Assembly (NCBI GenBank): GCA_905250115.1 | Contig: CAJNOI010000001.1 | Location: 1,366,977-1,430,976, forward strand | Reading direction: 5' to 3' | DNA: 64,000 bases | Source of the DNA: Adineta steineri | Lineage: Eukaryota; Rotifera; Eurotatoria; Adinetida; Adinetidae | Shown here: positions 1-11,400 of the stretch, piece after piece | How positions within the stretch are numbered: position 1 is the stretch's first letter | How the letters are laid out: each line of letters begins with the position of its first letter | Notes under the pieces: model-generated | What the model was told of the DNA's origin: nothing | Database searches by the model: none | What the model saw: only the letters and a program-made list of their open reading frames with translations | Position numbers and translations under genes: made by a program

Positions 1-1224
1 AAGTGATGCTTTAATAAGATCTTCATTAGTTTCATTTAATAAACCAAGTAAACGCTTGAGAATAAAAGATCTTTGTAGAAAAAGTTCGGCTGGAAAATCA
101 TTAAGAACTACATTTGATAAAAAATGACAATGACTAATAACAATTGAAGGATCATCTCGTAATAAAAGTGTACTAAATAAATAGAAAATCAAATTTATTT
201 CAATTTATTTTTTTTGAAAATATTACTTTTCTAAATTTGTAAGAACAGTTCGATCTGATTGTGTTAAATTAATCAATGGAAATAATGTTATAAATTGACA
301 TGTAGATTGATTATGATTATCTAAAACAAAATTTTCTTTTATAAAAACAAAAAGGAATTCGTTCCTTACCACCTAATGTCGATAAAAGATCCGAAACTGA
401 TGGTGCAGTTATTTTTAATATTCCTCGTGTATTCGATTGATTTGATAAACTATGTGAAGTAGAATTAATTGTATCGTATCGACGAGATGATAATTCTAGT
501 GGTTGTTGTTGACTTAAATTAAATAAAGGTAATTGAAACATGGTTGAATTTGCCGATTCGACTTGAGTATTTGATTTTAAAAGTTGACATGATGCTAAAA
601 TAAAATTCTTAAAATTGAAAACACAAAAACAAATGCTATACTTGAACTTGTTCGACTAATATTCGATGTTGCTTCAGTAATAAAATGTTGTGAGAGAATA
701 TTTTCAAGAATTTCATCAACACGACGTTCAAGTTCAGGTGTTAAATCAATTCGAAGTGCATTAAAAAAATCGACAGCACCAATTGAATGAAGATTGTATG
801 CAGCTGATTCATTCTTAATAAAAAAAATTAAATTTTTTCAAAACCAAAAAAAACAAATTCATACTTTTGAAAGTTTTAAAACTATATCGAGAACAGCATC
901 TCGTTTAGGTGGTGATGGAAAATTAAACCATTCAAGTAGTTTAATATATAAATATTTATATTGAAGTATATCAACATCAGCAACTAATTTTAAATCTAAT
1001 TTAGCTTGAAGATTTTCAAGTGCACGAAGACGTATTTCTTCAACAGGATGACCTAATTTTGAGATTAAAGTTGAAAATGATTTATCAAAATCATCTTCTG
1101 GCATTTTAATTCTAATCCAAAATACTAATCTTTGTATTAAATAGATGACAAATATTTTATTGGTCCATGATGTTCCATCAATTTCATCGTTCTCTTGACA
1201 ACGACCACAATCATTTAACGACAT
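1..1224 (-). CDS. RTTN: Rotatin, N-terminal part (cut by window edge)
   Basis: N-terminal part of rotatin, the armadillo-like centriole and cilium assembly protein. Exons on the minus strand: 1224-865, 813-642, 594-370, 320-227 and 172-1; all junctions keep frame and the gene runs off the left edge. The start of the family is recognisable: 'LISKLGHPVEEIRLRALENL', then 'LLEWFNFPSPPKRDAVLDIV', then 'IGAVDFFNALR', matching the conserved rotatin N-terminus (KLGH..EIR.RAL, LLEWFNFP, VGAVEFL). The longest frame opens at 1224, but the Met at 1104 gives a protein that begins 12 residues before the conserved KLGH block, as in other rotatins, so 1104 is the better start. A splice-acceptor-like TTTATTAG lies close before 1224. 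Head-to-head with PFDN2. Family call is firm; the exact start is not. Confidence 0.85.
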
Positions 1225-1583
1225 CTATTCTAATAAATACGATCTGTTTTTATATTAATAATAATAAAAAAGAAATCTTTTAGAAAATTTTTATGTTCAA
1301 ATAAAAATTTATTATCAAATTTTAGAGGTTTTCATATAAATTTTTATTGGTACATTTTATATATGTTTGTTTCTCTGCTTTCTTGTTTGTTTGTCTTTTC
1401 AAAAAAAAAAGATTATTTTTTTTCAATATGATGTCATCCATAATTTCCTAACGTCAATCATCTTAATAGATTTCTATTGAAATTTATATAATTATTAATA
1501 GTAAAGATTCATTTCTCATTGAAAATGAATAAAATTTTAAAAAACTCAAATATATTGTAAAGAGAATTTTGATTCTATTCTAG
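1225..1583. promoter_or_regulatory. Shared RTTN/PFDN2 upstream region
   Basis: About 360 bp separates the two divergent start codons. It is AT-rich with T runs and no coding potential that I can see. It must contain the 5' ends of both genes, so a bidirectional promoter is inferred from geometry only. On the PFDN2 side it ends in a pyrimidine-rich stretch and TAG placed directly against the ATG (1581-1583), which looks like a splice acceptor. Confidence 0.45.
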
Positions 1584-2081
1584 ATGGCTACTAAAACAAC
1601 TACAACAACAGCAGCATCAGGAAAAAAACCAGCTTTATCAGCTGATGAACAACAAAAAATTGTGTCAGGTTTTCAAGCATTACGTGATGAACAAACACAA
1701 TTAGTACAAAAGACTCAAGATTTAGAAATGGACTTAAAAGAACATGATCTTGTACTTTCGACTTTATCAACAATAACAGATAAACAACGTCGATGTTATC
1801 GAATGATTGGTGGTGTTCTTATTGAACATACTGTTGGAGAAGTTGTTCCAGCTCTTCAAGCTAATCGTGAACAAATAAATAATGTTATTGAAAGTTTTAA
1901 ACAAAAAACTGAAGAGAAAGGAAAAGAATTAGCTAATTATAAACAAAAATATGATATACATTTCTCTCATGAACGACCAACACAACAACAAACAAATAAA
2001 TCTGCTAATAATAATAATGAGTCGGGAATAGCGAAAAAAGAACCGCAAGATTCGGGTGTTTTAGTTGAAAAAGACACGTGA
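1584..2081 (+). CDS. PFDN2: Prefoldin subunit 2
   Basis: Beta-type subunit of the prefoldin hexamer, the cytosolic chaperone that hands unfolded actin and tubulin to the CCT chaperonin. Single exon, 165 residues (human about 154). The N-terminal helix has 'GFQALRDEQTQLVQKTQDLE'; the diagnostic beta-hairpin core 'RRCYRMIGGVLIEHTVGEVV' follows at about residues 73-92; then the second helix with 'QKTEEKGKELANYKQKYDI'. The Asn/Gln-rich tail after about residue 130 is longer than usual. The start is chosen because ATG directly follows a TTCTATTCTAG acceptor-like site. WWOX begins only 137 bp downstream on the same strand, with an AATAAA and two T-rich AG sites between, an arrangement seen in trans-spliced operons. 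Confidence 0.95.
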   Translation: MATKTTTTTAASGKKPALSADEQQKIVSGFQALRDEQTQLVQKTQDLEMDLKEHDLVLSTLSTITDKQRRCYRMIGGVLIEHTVGEVVPALQANREQINNVIESFKQKTEEKGKELANYKQKYDIHFSHERPTQQQTNKSANNNNESGIAKKEPQDSGVLVEKDT

Positions 2082-2218
2082 AACAAGACAATGAACAAGT
2101 CTTGCCCTTTTTGAATGAACACTTTTCATGCTTGTTATCGTTGTGTGATGTTTTCTTTTTTTTTAGTACGGATCAAAATAAAGAACGTTTTGTTTTTTTT
2201 TTAGATAAAATTATAAAA
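2082..2218 (+). promoter_or_regulatory. PFDN2-WWOX intercistronic region
   Basis: Only 137 bp. It contains an AATAAA near 2177, and two long T tracts each ending in TTTAG (acceptors ending at 2166 and 2204), the second 14 bp before the WWOX ATG. This is the layout expected for polyadenylation of the upstream gene plus spliced-leader addition to the downstream one. Known in rotifers as a mechanism; for this locus it is inferred. Confidence 0.5.
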
Positions 2219-3870
2219 ATGAACGAAAAAACTGATAATGAACTTCCAGCTAATTGGGAAGCAGGAAAGACAAGTGATGGACGAGTATTTTATATTGATC
2301 ATCATACACAAAAAACTCAATGGGAACATCCAATAACTAAACAAATTCAATTTATACCCAAAGGTTCATATTCAATAATTCTAATCGAAAAAAAACGTTC
2401 TTTTTTGTTTTGTTTATTAGAATTACCAACTGGTTGGAAAGAAGTTGTTGAAAAAAATGGTACTGTTGTTTATGTTGAGTATGTTCAATGATTTATTGTT
2501 TGAAGATGAAAAAAAAATTCGTTGATTTAGTGAGAAAAATAAATGTTTTACAACTGGTGATCCTCAATTAATGTTTAAAAAAGAATCTAGTACAAATTAT
2601 GGACATCAATCAAGTGCATTACAAATTCTTTATGGTATTGACTTAAGTAATAAAACAGCAATTGTAACTGGTGCTAATACTGGTATAGGTAGATATCGTA
2701 TTTTCTTAAAAAATAATATTAGATTAATCGAAATATATTGAATAGGCTTTGAAATAACACGTTCATTAGCAAAACATGGTTGTCAAGTTATATTAGCTTG
2801 TCGAAATATGACAAAAGGTGAAGCTGCTTGTTCAAAAATTCGAAAAGAACAGGTAAAGAAATCTCTTATCTATCCTATATATGTTTCAAATTTTCTAGGA
2901 AAATGCAAATGTTAGTTGTAGAAAATTAGATTTATGTTCGTTACGTAATGTGAAACAATTTGCTGAACAATATCGACAAGAACGTTTGTAAGAATCTTTT
3001 TTGTCAATATTATATCTATATAAAATATAAATATTTTTCTAGACCATTACATATTCTTGTATTAAATGCTGGTATTTTAAATGTCACATTTCGATTAACT
3101 GAAGATGGTTATGAAGAAATGTTTCAAGTTAATTATTTGTCACAAGCTTATCTTGCTTTTGGATTACTTGCACCAATGTTAGCAACAAAAACGGATAGTC
3201 CACCTCGTATTATTGCTATTAGTTGTGAATCACATCGAGTAGAGTAAAGAAATTTAATTAAATATTTATGAAATTTTCTAAATGGAAAAGTTTTTTATTA
3301 TTTAGAAGTCCAGGAATTTCAATAATAAATGGAATTATTACTGATCGATTAAGTCCTCGTTCACCGCAATATTTTGATCATTTATTAGCATATGGTCAAT
3401 CAAAACTTTGTTTAATAATGTTTATTGCAGCATTCCGTCGAAATCAGCCTCGTTTGTTTTTATTTAATTAATTATATTTTTCTTTTCTATTAGAATTTCT
3501 TTTGTAGAAGTCTATGCAGTTTCTTGTCATCCAGGCAATGCAATTAATTCGGAATTAACTCGAAATTCTTATGCATATCAATTTCTTGTTTTACTTACAC
3601 GTCCATTTGCTAAATCTTTAGTAAAAAAAAGTCTCTAAATTAATTACTTATTTGTTTTTTTCTTCTCTCATCTAGCAACAAGCAGCTGCAACACCAATAT
3701 TTTGTACTATAATGAAACATATTTTAAATGAACCCACTGTCTATTATAATAATTGTGATGAAGGTTCACCATCCTCATTTGTTTATAACATAAAATTAAT
3801 TGATGATTTATGGATACAAACTCAAACAATGATAGAATTAGCATTCAAAAAACAGCCATTAATTATCTAA
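2219..3870 (+). CDS. WWOX: WW domain-containing oxidoreductase
   Basis: Two WW domains followed by a short-chain dehydrogenase; in animals a tumour-suppressor/metabolic adaptor that binds PPxY proteins. Nine exons: 2219-2363, 2421-2478, 2531-2688, 2746-2852, 2899-2987, 3043-3243, 3306-3455, 3494-3620, 3676-3870; all phases agree, giving 409 residues (human 414). WW1 (about 9-39) has both Trp and the final Pro: 'LPANWEAG' and 'QWEHP'. WW2 (about 49-80) starts 'ELPTGWKEVV' and, as in vertebrate WWOX, lacks the second Trp. The SDR cofactor motif 'TGANTGIG' lies at about 114-121, 'LNAG' follows, and the catalytic pair is Y282/K286 in 'AYGQSK'. The C-terminus has 'CHPGNAI' and 'RPFAKSL'. A longer in-frame ORF begins at 2078 but its first 47 codons look non-coding. 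Confidence 0.95.
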
Positions 3871-4110
3871 ATTTTCTTTTTGTCAGATTTAATTTTAATT
3901 TTTTATTAAATAATAATATAATATGTGGAAATCTTTTTTTTTTAGATTATTAAATCTTCTTAATATAATAAAACAGAAAAAAAAAATCTTTTTTTTATTT
4001 TATTCAGTTTCAATGTTTAAATGGTATGAAAATATTTTTTTGTTTTGAATAATTAAATATTTTTGATTTATTATTTTAGTACTGTTTGGTAATAAATAAA
4101 AGACATTCCA

Positions 4111-7100
4111 ATGGAAGAAGGTTCAACAACAATTGCCTTAACAACACGATTACGTAAACGTTCAATATCTTCACATAATAATCATCATCATTCCGCATCA
4201 GATAATAATGTTCAAAAATCATTAATAAAAACAAAAATTCAAAAAATTGATGGACAATATAAAGCATCACCAACATGTCCGATTAATAATGAAAAAGAAA
4301 GAACACAAAGTAGTGATGATCAAGATGAACCATTAATTGTAGCAACAGTTCCACGACCAGTTCAAAATAATTCAGAATATCGTAATCGACAAGATATTTA
4401 TGATGATGAAACAGGTGATGATCAACAATCAAATTCTTCATCTCTTGATGAATCACCAATACATCAATCAGAATCATCTTTATCTTCTCAATCACCTAAT
4501 AAATCAACTAGAATTACAATTCAAAAACCAATACAATCTTTGAATGATAACAGGAATGAAACTATCAATGATACATCAGTTAATATATTAACAATGTCAA
4601 CAAGATGTTCAAGCCGTTCACTTAGTGAAGAGAATCGTCAAGAAGAATCTGTTCAACAAAAAACAAAATCAATAAAAAAATCAAATACTATGAAATCATC
4701 TATGTCAAATTGTTCAAGTGCAATATCTATAGAACAAAATCCAGGTATATCTGTATTATCACAACCACAATCATCTGTCATTGATGAAAGTCGTCCGATT
4801 ACAGAAGATACAACTAGTAAATCTACTACATTAGCTGATGTTAATACATCAAATAATAAATCATCACAAGTTATTAATGATCAATCAAAAGTGAAAGTAC
4901 GTTTGAAAACAATGCCTTCATCAGTACAACCTACAAAGAATACAAAACCAGTCACAAATATTAAAACAATTAAATCTACTGAGCAAAAAACAATAAAAAA
5001 GTATTCAATATATAGTATAATTTTTATTTTCTTTTATAAATGTTTTTTTCTAGACCTTTGACTGTACAAAAAGAAACAGTGATTACTCCTAAAAAACCAG
5101 TACCAACATCTACTTTGTCAACAAAGAAACCTATTAAAACGCCAATAAATAAACCGCCAATGAATAATAACAACAGTGAAAAACAACCTATTCGACCACC
5201 TTCATCATCTAAACTAACAGAGAAGAAATCGTCAGATATTTCAAATTCAACAACACCGCAAAAATCTACTGAATTAACACCAACTAAAAAACCTCCTGTT
5301 ACTCTAGGAAAAATACCTAAATTAAATCCAGCTAATAAACAAAATCCGTCAGAAAAACCAACATTATCAAAGAGTCTTACATCAAGCAGTAGTCTCACGA
5401 ATATTAAAGATTCAAATACATCAGAAAAAAATAATCTTCTTAAAGTTCAACGACTGTCACCGAAACGTCGTTCACCACAACGTCCAAATCGACCTCCAAT
5501 AAATCCTATTGATAATTCTGATCCATTTGTACCATCACCACCACCTTCAGATCTTGATATTACTATAGATAAGACACTTGAAAAGCAAACATCTATATCA
5601 AATCAACGTTATCCATCATTACTAGATAATAATCCACGTTCAATATCCAATTTTTCTCGTACTAATTCAATTGGTCCTGAAAATACACAATCTCAATCAC
5701 CACTATCACCGGTAAATAATATACTTCAATACAATCGTTCTTTTATAAATATAATTTTTAGGGTCCATTGTCAACTCTCTATCCCCCACCATCACCACCA
5801 TTTCAACCATCACGATCAATACCTCAACCAACAAAACCGTTTAATGATTCTCGTAACAATCAATCTCTTATACGACCAAGTTCTTTATCTAATCTAATGA
5901 ATCCACAGTCAATACTTCCATCTTCACTATCTAATGATTATCAAGAACCTTGGACAACTAGTAAGGTTAATATTTGGGATTCAGCATCATCCGATGAAGA
6001 ACCAGAAGATGAGTCGAATGCTAAACGATTTTTTCATCAAAATATGCGTGCTGTTGATGAAGAATTATCAAAAATTGATGAACCTCATACAATAAATCCA
6101 CCTCCTCCAGCAGATAGTCGAACTGAACAATTATTAAAACGTCAGAAAAAAGCATCATTAGGTCTTGCTTCAAATGCTGGAACATACCAAGATAATCTCA
6201 TTGAACCATCAGCATCTGTCGATGATTTTGAATGTGTAGCAATGGATATTGATAGTCCAAAACATCGAACACAATCTGAAAGTAGTGATAATAATCATAC
6301 AATAGTTGATGCTAATAACAGTAAAAATACAACCAATGGAACAGGTTTGTTCAATAATTCTTAACTTTTATGAGATTTTAAAATTTATTTTGTTTTAGCT
6401 GTTTCTAAAATCGCTGAACTAACAACAGCTTCGTCAATAGATACAAGCAATAAATTAACATCCAAAAATCGACCATTAAAAACAACTTCAATGACATTAA
6501 TTGATGAATTAAAAAATTCTATAAATCCATCATTTGCATCAAAACAACCTGTTCTTTCACCTCCTAGTCGTTCATTATCTCGTTCTCGATCTCGGTCACG
6601 ATCAAGGTCACGTTCAAGAACTCGTTCACGGTCACATACACGATCACGTACGCGATCACGTTCTCGTACTCGATCTCGTTCTCGGTCACGATCTTCTTCT
6701 ACCTCATCATCATCATCATCACATAAACGATCTAGTCGAAGTCGACATCGATCATTAAAACGACGTTCAAATAAACATCATCAACGACGTCGTTCAGCTA
6801 GTTATAATGATGATAAAGAACTTAGTGAAAATAATAATAATATTAATAATTATCCATCATCAATTATGCATTATCCATCACATCCACATCATCATTCTCA
6901 TCCTCATCATCAGCCACAGTGGCCACCAGTAAGGCAACCTGCTAGTCTATTACCTGGACCACCACCACCTCCACCACNNNNNNNNNNCATCCAATGAATC
7001 GATATCCACCACCTACTCGACCATTCGATATGCCACCTCATCCAATGGCAATGGGAAATATTGGACCTCATCCATCAAATCCTAATTATAATCAATATAA

Positions 7101-7550
7101 ATTTGAATCTGATGAACATGGTAATATGAGACGAGGAAAACGTGATAATACAATAACAGCACCAAATCTGAATAATAATAATAATAATAACCGACGAAAC
7201 TTACCTCAACAAACAGAAACCAATGGAAAAAAGAAAATCAATAATCTACCAAAACCAACAAATACAAAAACTTCTGGTAATTAGATAATATAATGATTTC
7301 TCATATTAAATATCTTTATTTAGATCATCAAAATATGGATCAATTAGTTCAAGAACGTAAACAACTATTAGCACAATTACAGGAAATATCTGTTCGTAAT
7401 GATAATGATGAAGAACAACAACAACCATCAACATCATCATTATCATCGAATGATAAACAATCAATACTAATAAATCAATCTAATCAAACAAAACTTACGA
7501 ATTCTCAAGATGATGAAGGTGAAGAAGGTGAAATAAGTGAAAGTGACTAA
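4111..7550 (+). CDS. Disordered RS-domain nuclear protein (interrupted by an N gap)
   Basis: Not recognised as a named family. Exons 4111-5000, 5054-5711, 5762-6344, 6399-7276 and 7324-7550 join in frame except across the gap; roughly 1,075 residues. Nearly all is Ser/Thr/Pro/Asn-rich and predicted by eye to be disordered. A Pro-rich stretch comes first, then an acidic segment 'IWDSASSDEEPEDE', then an RS domain of about 20 Arg-Ser dipeptides (6570-6760), then His/Pro-rich and poly-Pro sequence, and a short C-terminal helix 'LVQERKQLLAQLQEI' ending in an acidic 'GEEGEISESD' tail. RS domain plus acidic tail suggests a splicing or transcription-coupled RNA factor; that is inference. A T-rich acceptor (TTATTTTAG, ends 4079) precedes the ATG. 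It lies 240 bp after WWOX in the same direction. Confidence 0.75.
6560..6765 (+). repeat. RS-dipeptide coding repeat
   Basis: Degenerate hexamer-like repeat of CGTTCA/CGATCT/CGGTCA units encoding alternating Arg-Ser/Arg-Thr, followed by a (TCA)n serine tract. It forms the RS domain of the surrounding gene. Mixed codon use for the same dipeptide shows protein-level selection rather than recent slippage. Confidence 0.85.
6978..6987. other. Assembly gap (10 N) inside coding exon
   Basis: Ten Ns lie in poly-Pro/His coding sequence. Upstream frame leaves one base before the gap, and the downstream frame resumes at 6988 (CAT CCA ATG). The missing length must therefore be 2 modulo 3, so 10 is a placeholder and not a measured size. 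Translating through it creates a false stop. Confidence 0.95.
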
Positions 7551-8444
7551 AATATTAAAAAGAAAAAAAAAATATTCAAGCTCATATTTTTAATTCGTAT
7601 ATTCTGTTCTTTTCTCTTTTGTTGTTACTCGTTCCGTTTCTTTTTTTTTGTATCTATCATTATTTTTTTGTACATATTTTTCTCTCTCTCTTTCTCTCTC
7701 GAAATAGATTACGAGACGATAAAACAAACAAGAAATAGCGCAATGATTCGTATATATTTTCGTTTTTACTTATTTAAAAGTATATTTACTCTTGCGCTTG
7801 TGCATATTATAACCGTTTGTTTCTTCTGTTAAAAACAACAACCAAAAAAAAACAAAAAAAGAAAAACTCGATTTCTACATGTGTGTTTTCTTCGTTTGTT
7901 TTCTTTTTCTCATCCGTTTTCTTTTTTTATTTTGTTCGTGCTTTTTATTTCTATACCTGTTACGAAGTATCATTAAGACAAAACTGCAGATCTGTGTACT
8001 ATTTGAATTTTTTTTTGTGTTTCATAGGTTAAAACAAACATACAAACAAACAAACATATAAATGATGAATTATTATATCTATGTTTTCATAATAATAGGA
8101 TTAAATTTAATAATATTTCTATTTGTGTTTTCTTATTTTTATCTCTTTACCTATTAGAAAAATGGATGACACAAATACACCAAAGCAAAAATAAAAAAAC
8201 CGAAAATTTTTCATGATCATAATCTTCAAATCCTCGAATGAATAATTGGATGTAGATATGGAAATATAAAAAAAAGAAAGAAAGAATGAAACAGAAAGAC
8301 AAATGAATATTGCGTTACACCGGTTAATGACAAATACAAAACACACACATGAAATAAGGAGTGGATTTGATTGCAAAAAAAACAAATGTAAACTAATTAT
8401 ATATATTTATATGTATTAAACGGAAGTAAAAAGAAAGAAATAGT
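7551..8444. other. Convergent 3' intergenic region
   Basis: Lies between the ends of the RS-protein gene (+) and the SORLA-like gene (-). T-rich and C/T-rich on the plus strand with long homopolymers; presumably the two 3' UTRs. Small ORFs here are low-complexity (Phe/Leu/Lys) and I see no gene. Confidence 0.6.
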
Positions 8445-11400
8445 TTAGCTTGTTTCATTGGCTGTATTAGGACTACTATTGAGTAATTTTTCACGAGTAT
8501 CACTCGGCGGCAAATTAGTTGTAGATGGTTCTGTTTCAGCTGGAGGTGTACCTAAAAATTAAGAATTAATTAAGATTTTATAAATTCTATTGTTGTTACA
8601 TACGTGAAGAAACTGGAGGTTGTTTTCGACGTTTGTAACGCATAGTCATTATAATAATAGTAACGAAAAGAATAATAAGAATAGCAATAAGAAGTACAAT
8701 CCATGCTACTGACGATGATTTTAAACTTTGATTGCCTTTTGTCTTAGCTATAATAACAAATATTTGAATGTTCTGTTTTTTTAAAATATAAAATTTTTCA
8801 AACTAACCATAATGAATTGAAGTTTTGCAAACTTGTTCACAATGGTCAGGATCATCACATTGTTCACTCATTGCAATACAACGATTCTTATTATCTCGAC
8901 ATTTACAATCATACTGAAAAAAACATTTAGAAAATAAAATGTTTTAATTTAATTTAATAGAATTACATGATCTTCTTCATTTGTTTGTTTACAATGGAGA
9001 TGAAATGCATTTGAACAAGTTAATTTATTCGAGGCAGTTCGACAAACTTCATTAATTTTCATACATTTATTGCGACACATTACATGTGTAACTAAATAGA
9101 AATATAAAGAAATCAAATCAAATAAAAACTCTTTCTTAACTTACATTTAGTATCAGTTAAACAAAGACTGGGTGTTTTTTTTGTTACTGTTTTTCTTGTT
9201 GTTGTCATTTTATGACAATGTTCTTCGTCATTACCAAATGGACAATCATAAACACCATCACAAAGCCATTCAAATGGAATACATGTATGATTGGAACTAT
9301 TATTTTCATTATAATAACAATCAAAACCATCATTTGGTTGTTCTAATGTACAACGAGCTGTATTTTTAAATGCTTCTGTATATTGTGTATGATCTTGTTC
9401 ACAAAGGCGAGCTGATTCAGCACAATTTATACGATTTTGACATAGAATACGACCAGGTGCACATTGTTCATTAACTAAATAATGAATCTCTCGATTTTTT
9501 ATACAAATTTTTATAATACGACTTACCAGCTTGGCATGAACCAGTAACATATTTTTCACTAGTTGGACATGAGCATGATGGATAACTATGCAAATAAGAG
9601 ATCGAAAATAGATTGAATTATACATCACATCCAAACTCATAAGATTTACATTTGCTCTCTAGATATCATATGTATGAAATCCCTGGGATACCTTCCCTTG
9701 ATAAATGAAAATATGCGAGTAGACAATAATTACATTTTTGTTATTCATACTTATTTATTAGAACGAAACATATTTACCAGCTTATCGAATACAAATGCGA
9801 ACATGTAGGAATTTAGTAATTCTTATATAATGGGAAATTTTCAACGATAAATAACAAGCTTATCTAATTATTCTTTTATGAAATTTACTCTATCTTCCTT
9901 ACCTTGCATCATCGCGACATAAACAACGGAATTTTCCATGTTCTAATGGAATGCATACATCAGAACAAGGATTATTTGCACAACGATTGATTGTTGCTGC
10001 TAAAAATAAATAAATTCTTATATAATATATTGAATGTAAATATAATTAGTACTTTGTGGCATATTAGGAGCCATATCAATAAATAATTTTAATAAATCAA
10101 AATTTTTAAATTTCGCAAGATTTTTGGCAAAACTTTTAGCTAAAATATCAATCGCATGTAAATGAATTATCGATGGATCTGTATTATTATTATTATTGTT
10201 TTCATTTGTAAAATAAAGAATTGGATGAACAAATAAAGCATTATGAATATTTGATGAATGTTCATATATAAGTCTTGGTACTAAACGATTATGATCAAGT
10301 GTATTTAATCCATAAATACTTGAATTAACAACAAAAATAATTTCATGTGTTATAGAATCATATGATATATAACTAATATTTGTATCTGTTGAAAATAATT
10401 GACTTTGTTTTTTCATATGTCCTTGAAGATTTGCAATATGAAGTGAAGATGGTGAATTATGTGAAATCCAATAGAGATTTGCTTTAATTGGATCAATAAG
10501 AAGAATTGCTGGTTGGAAATGTTGTTTTTTAAGAATTGTACGTCGTTTATGTGTACGTATATCAAGTATAAAAACGTTTTGTTGATGAGTATTTTTATCA
10601 TGAACAAGAACATATAAATTTTGTGTTAACCAATCAATAGTTAAATATTCAATATGTTCACTTGAATTTTTATATAATTCATTATTTGAATCAAATTTGA
10701 ATTGTTTTGTAATACGATCTTGGTTAAAATGATTTTTCTATAGGGAAGAAAAAAATTAGATTAAAAAATAAAAAAATTTTTTTGCTTACATTCATTCGAT
10801 AAATAATTGCTGATTGATCATGTTCAACAGCTATATATACTTGTTTAGTATTTTCATCAAAAGCAAGTGCAGTTATTTCATATGTTTTATCACCGAATTG
10901 AATTGTATTACGTTTAATATCTTCATCATCATCGTCTTCGTCATCATCATCTTGATCAAAATCATTTGTATGAATTTCAATTGTTGTTTGTTTTGTTTGT
11001 GAATCAATACCATAAAGAAAAAAATTTGGATGATTTAAATCTCGACGTGTTATATAAGTATCTGAAAGATAATTTTCAATTCCATTTCGACATTGACTAT
11101 TTGTTGATTTCATATATCCACGACGTTTTGTTGAAAGTGTAGTATTAGCTTCACAAGTACAATCTTGTGATGATATATAATGAGATTTTGGTAAGCAAAT
11201 ACCATCAGATGAACGTTTATAACCTGGTAAACATTCAAAATCTGATAATAAACATGCGCATGGTTCAATTCGAACATCTGTTGCATTATCAAGACAATAT
11301 GAACCGGATATACGTCGTTTATAATAATATTTCGAACCATTTATACAAGAACCTTGTAAAGACCATTCTTTTAATTCATGACGAGCACATTGTTTATCTA

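Noticed and set aside
2078..2218. In-frame extension of WWOX upstream to 2078
   Set aside because: The extra residues are Phe/Leu-rich, absent from WWOX proteins, and cross two T-tract acceptor sites; the Met at 2219 precedes WW1 at the normal distance.
5024..5398. 124-codon minus-strand ORF
   Set aside because: Antisense shadow of the RS-protein exon 2; low-complexity Val/Gly/Phe.
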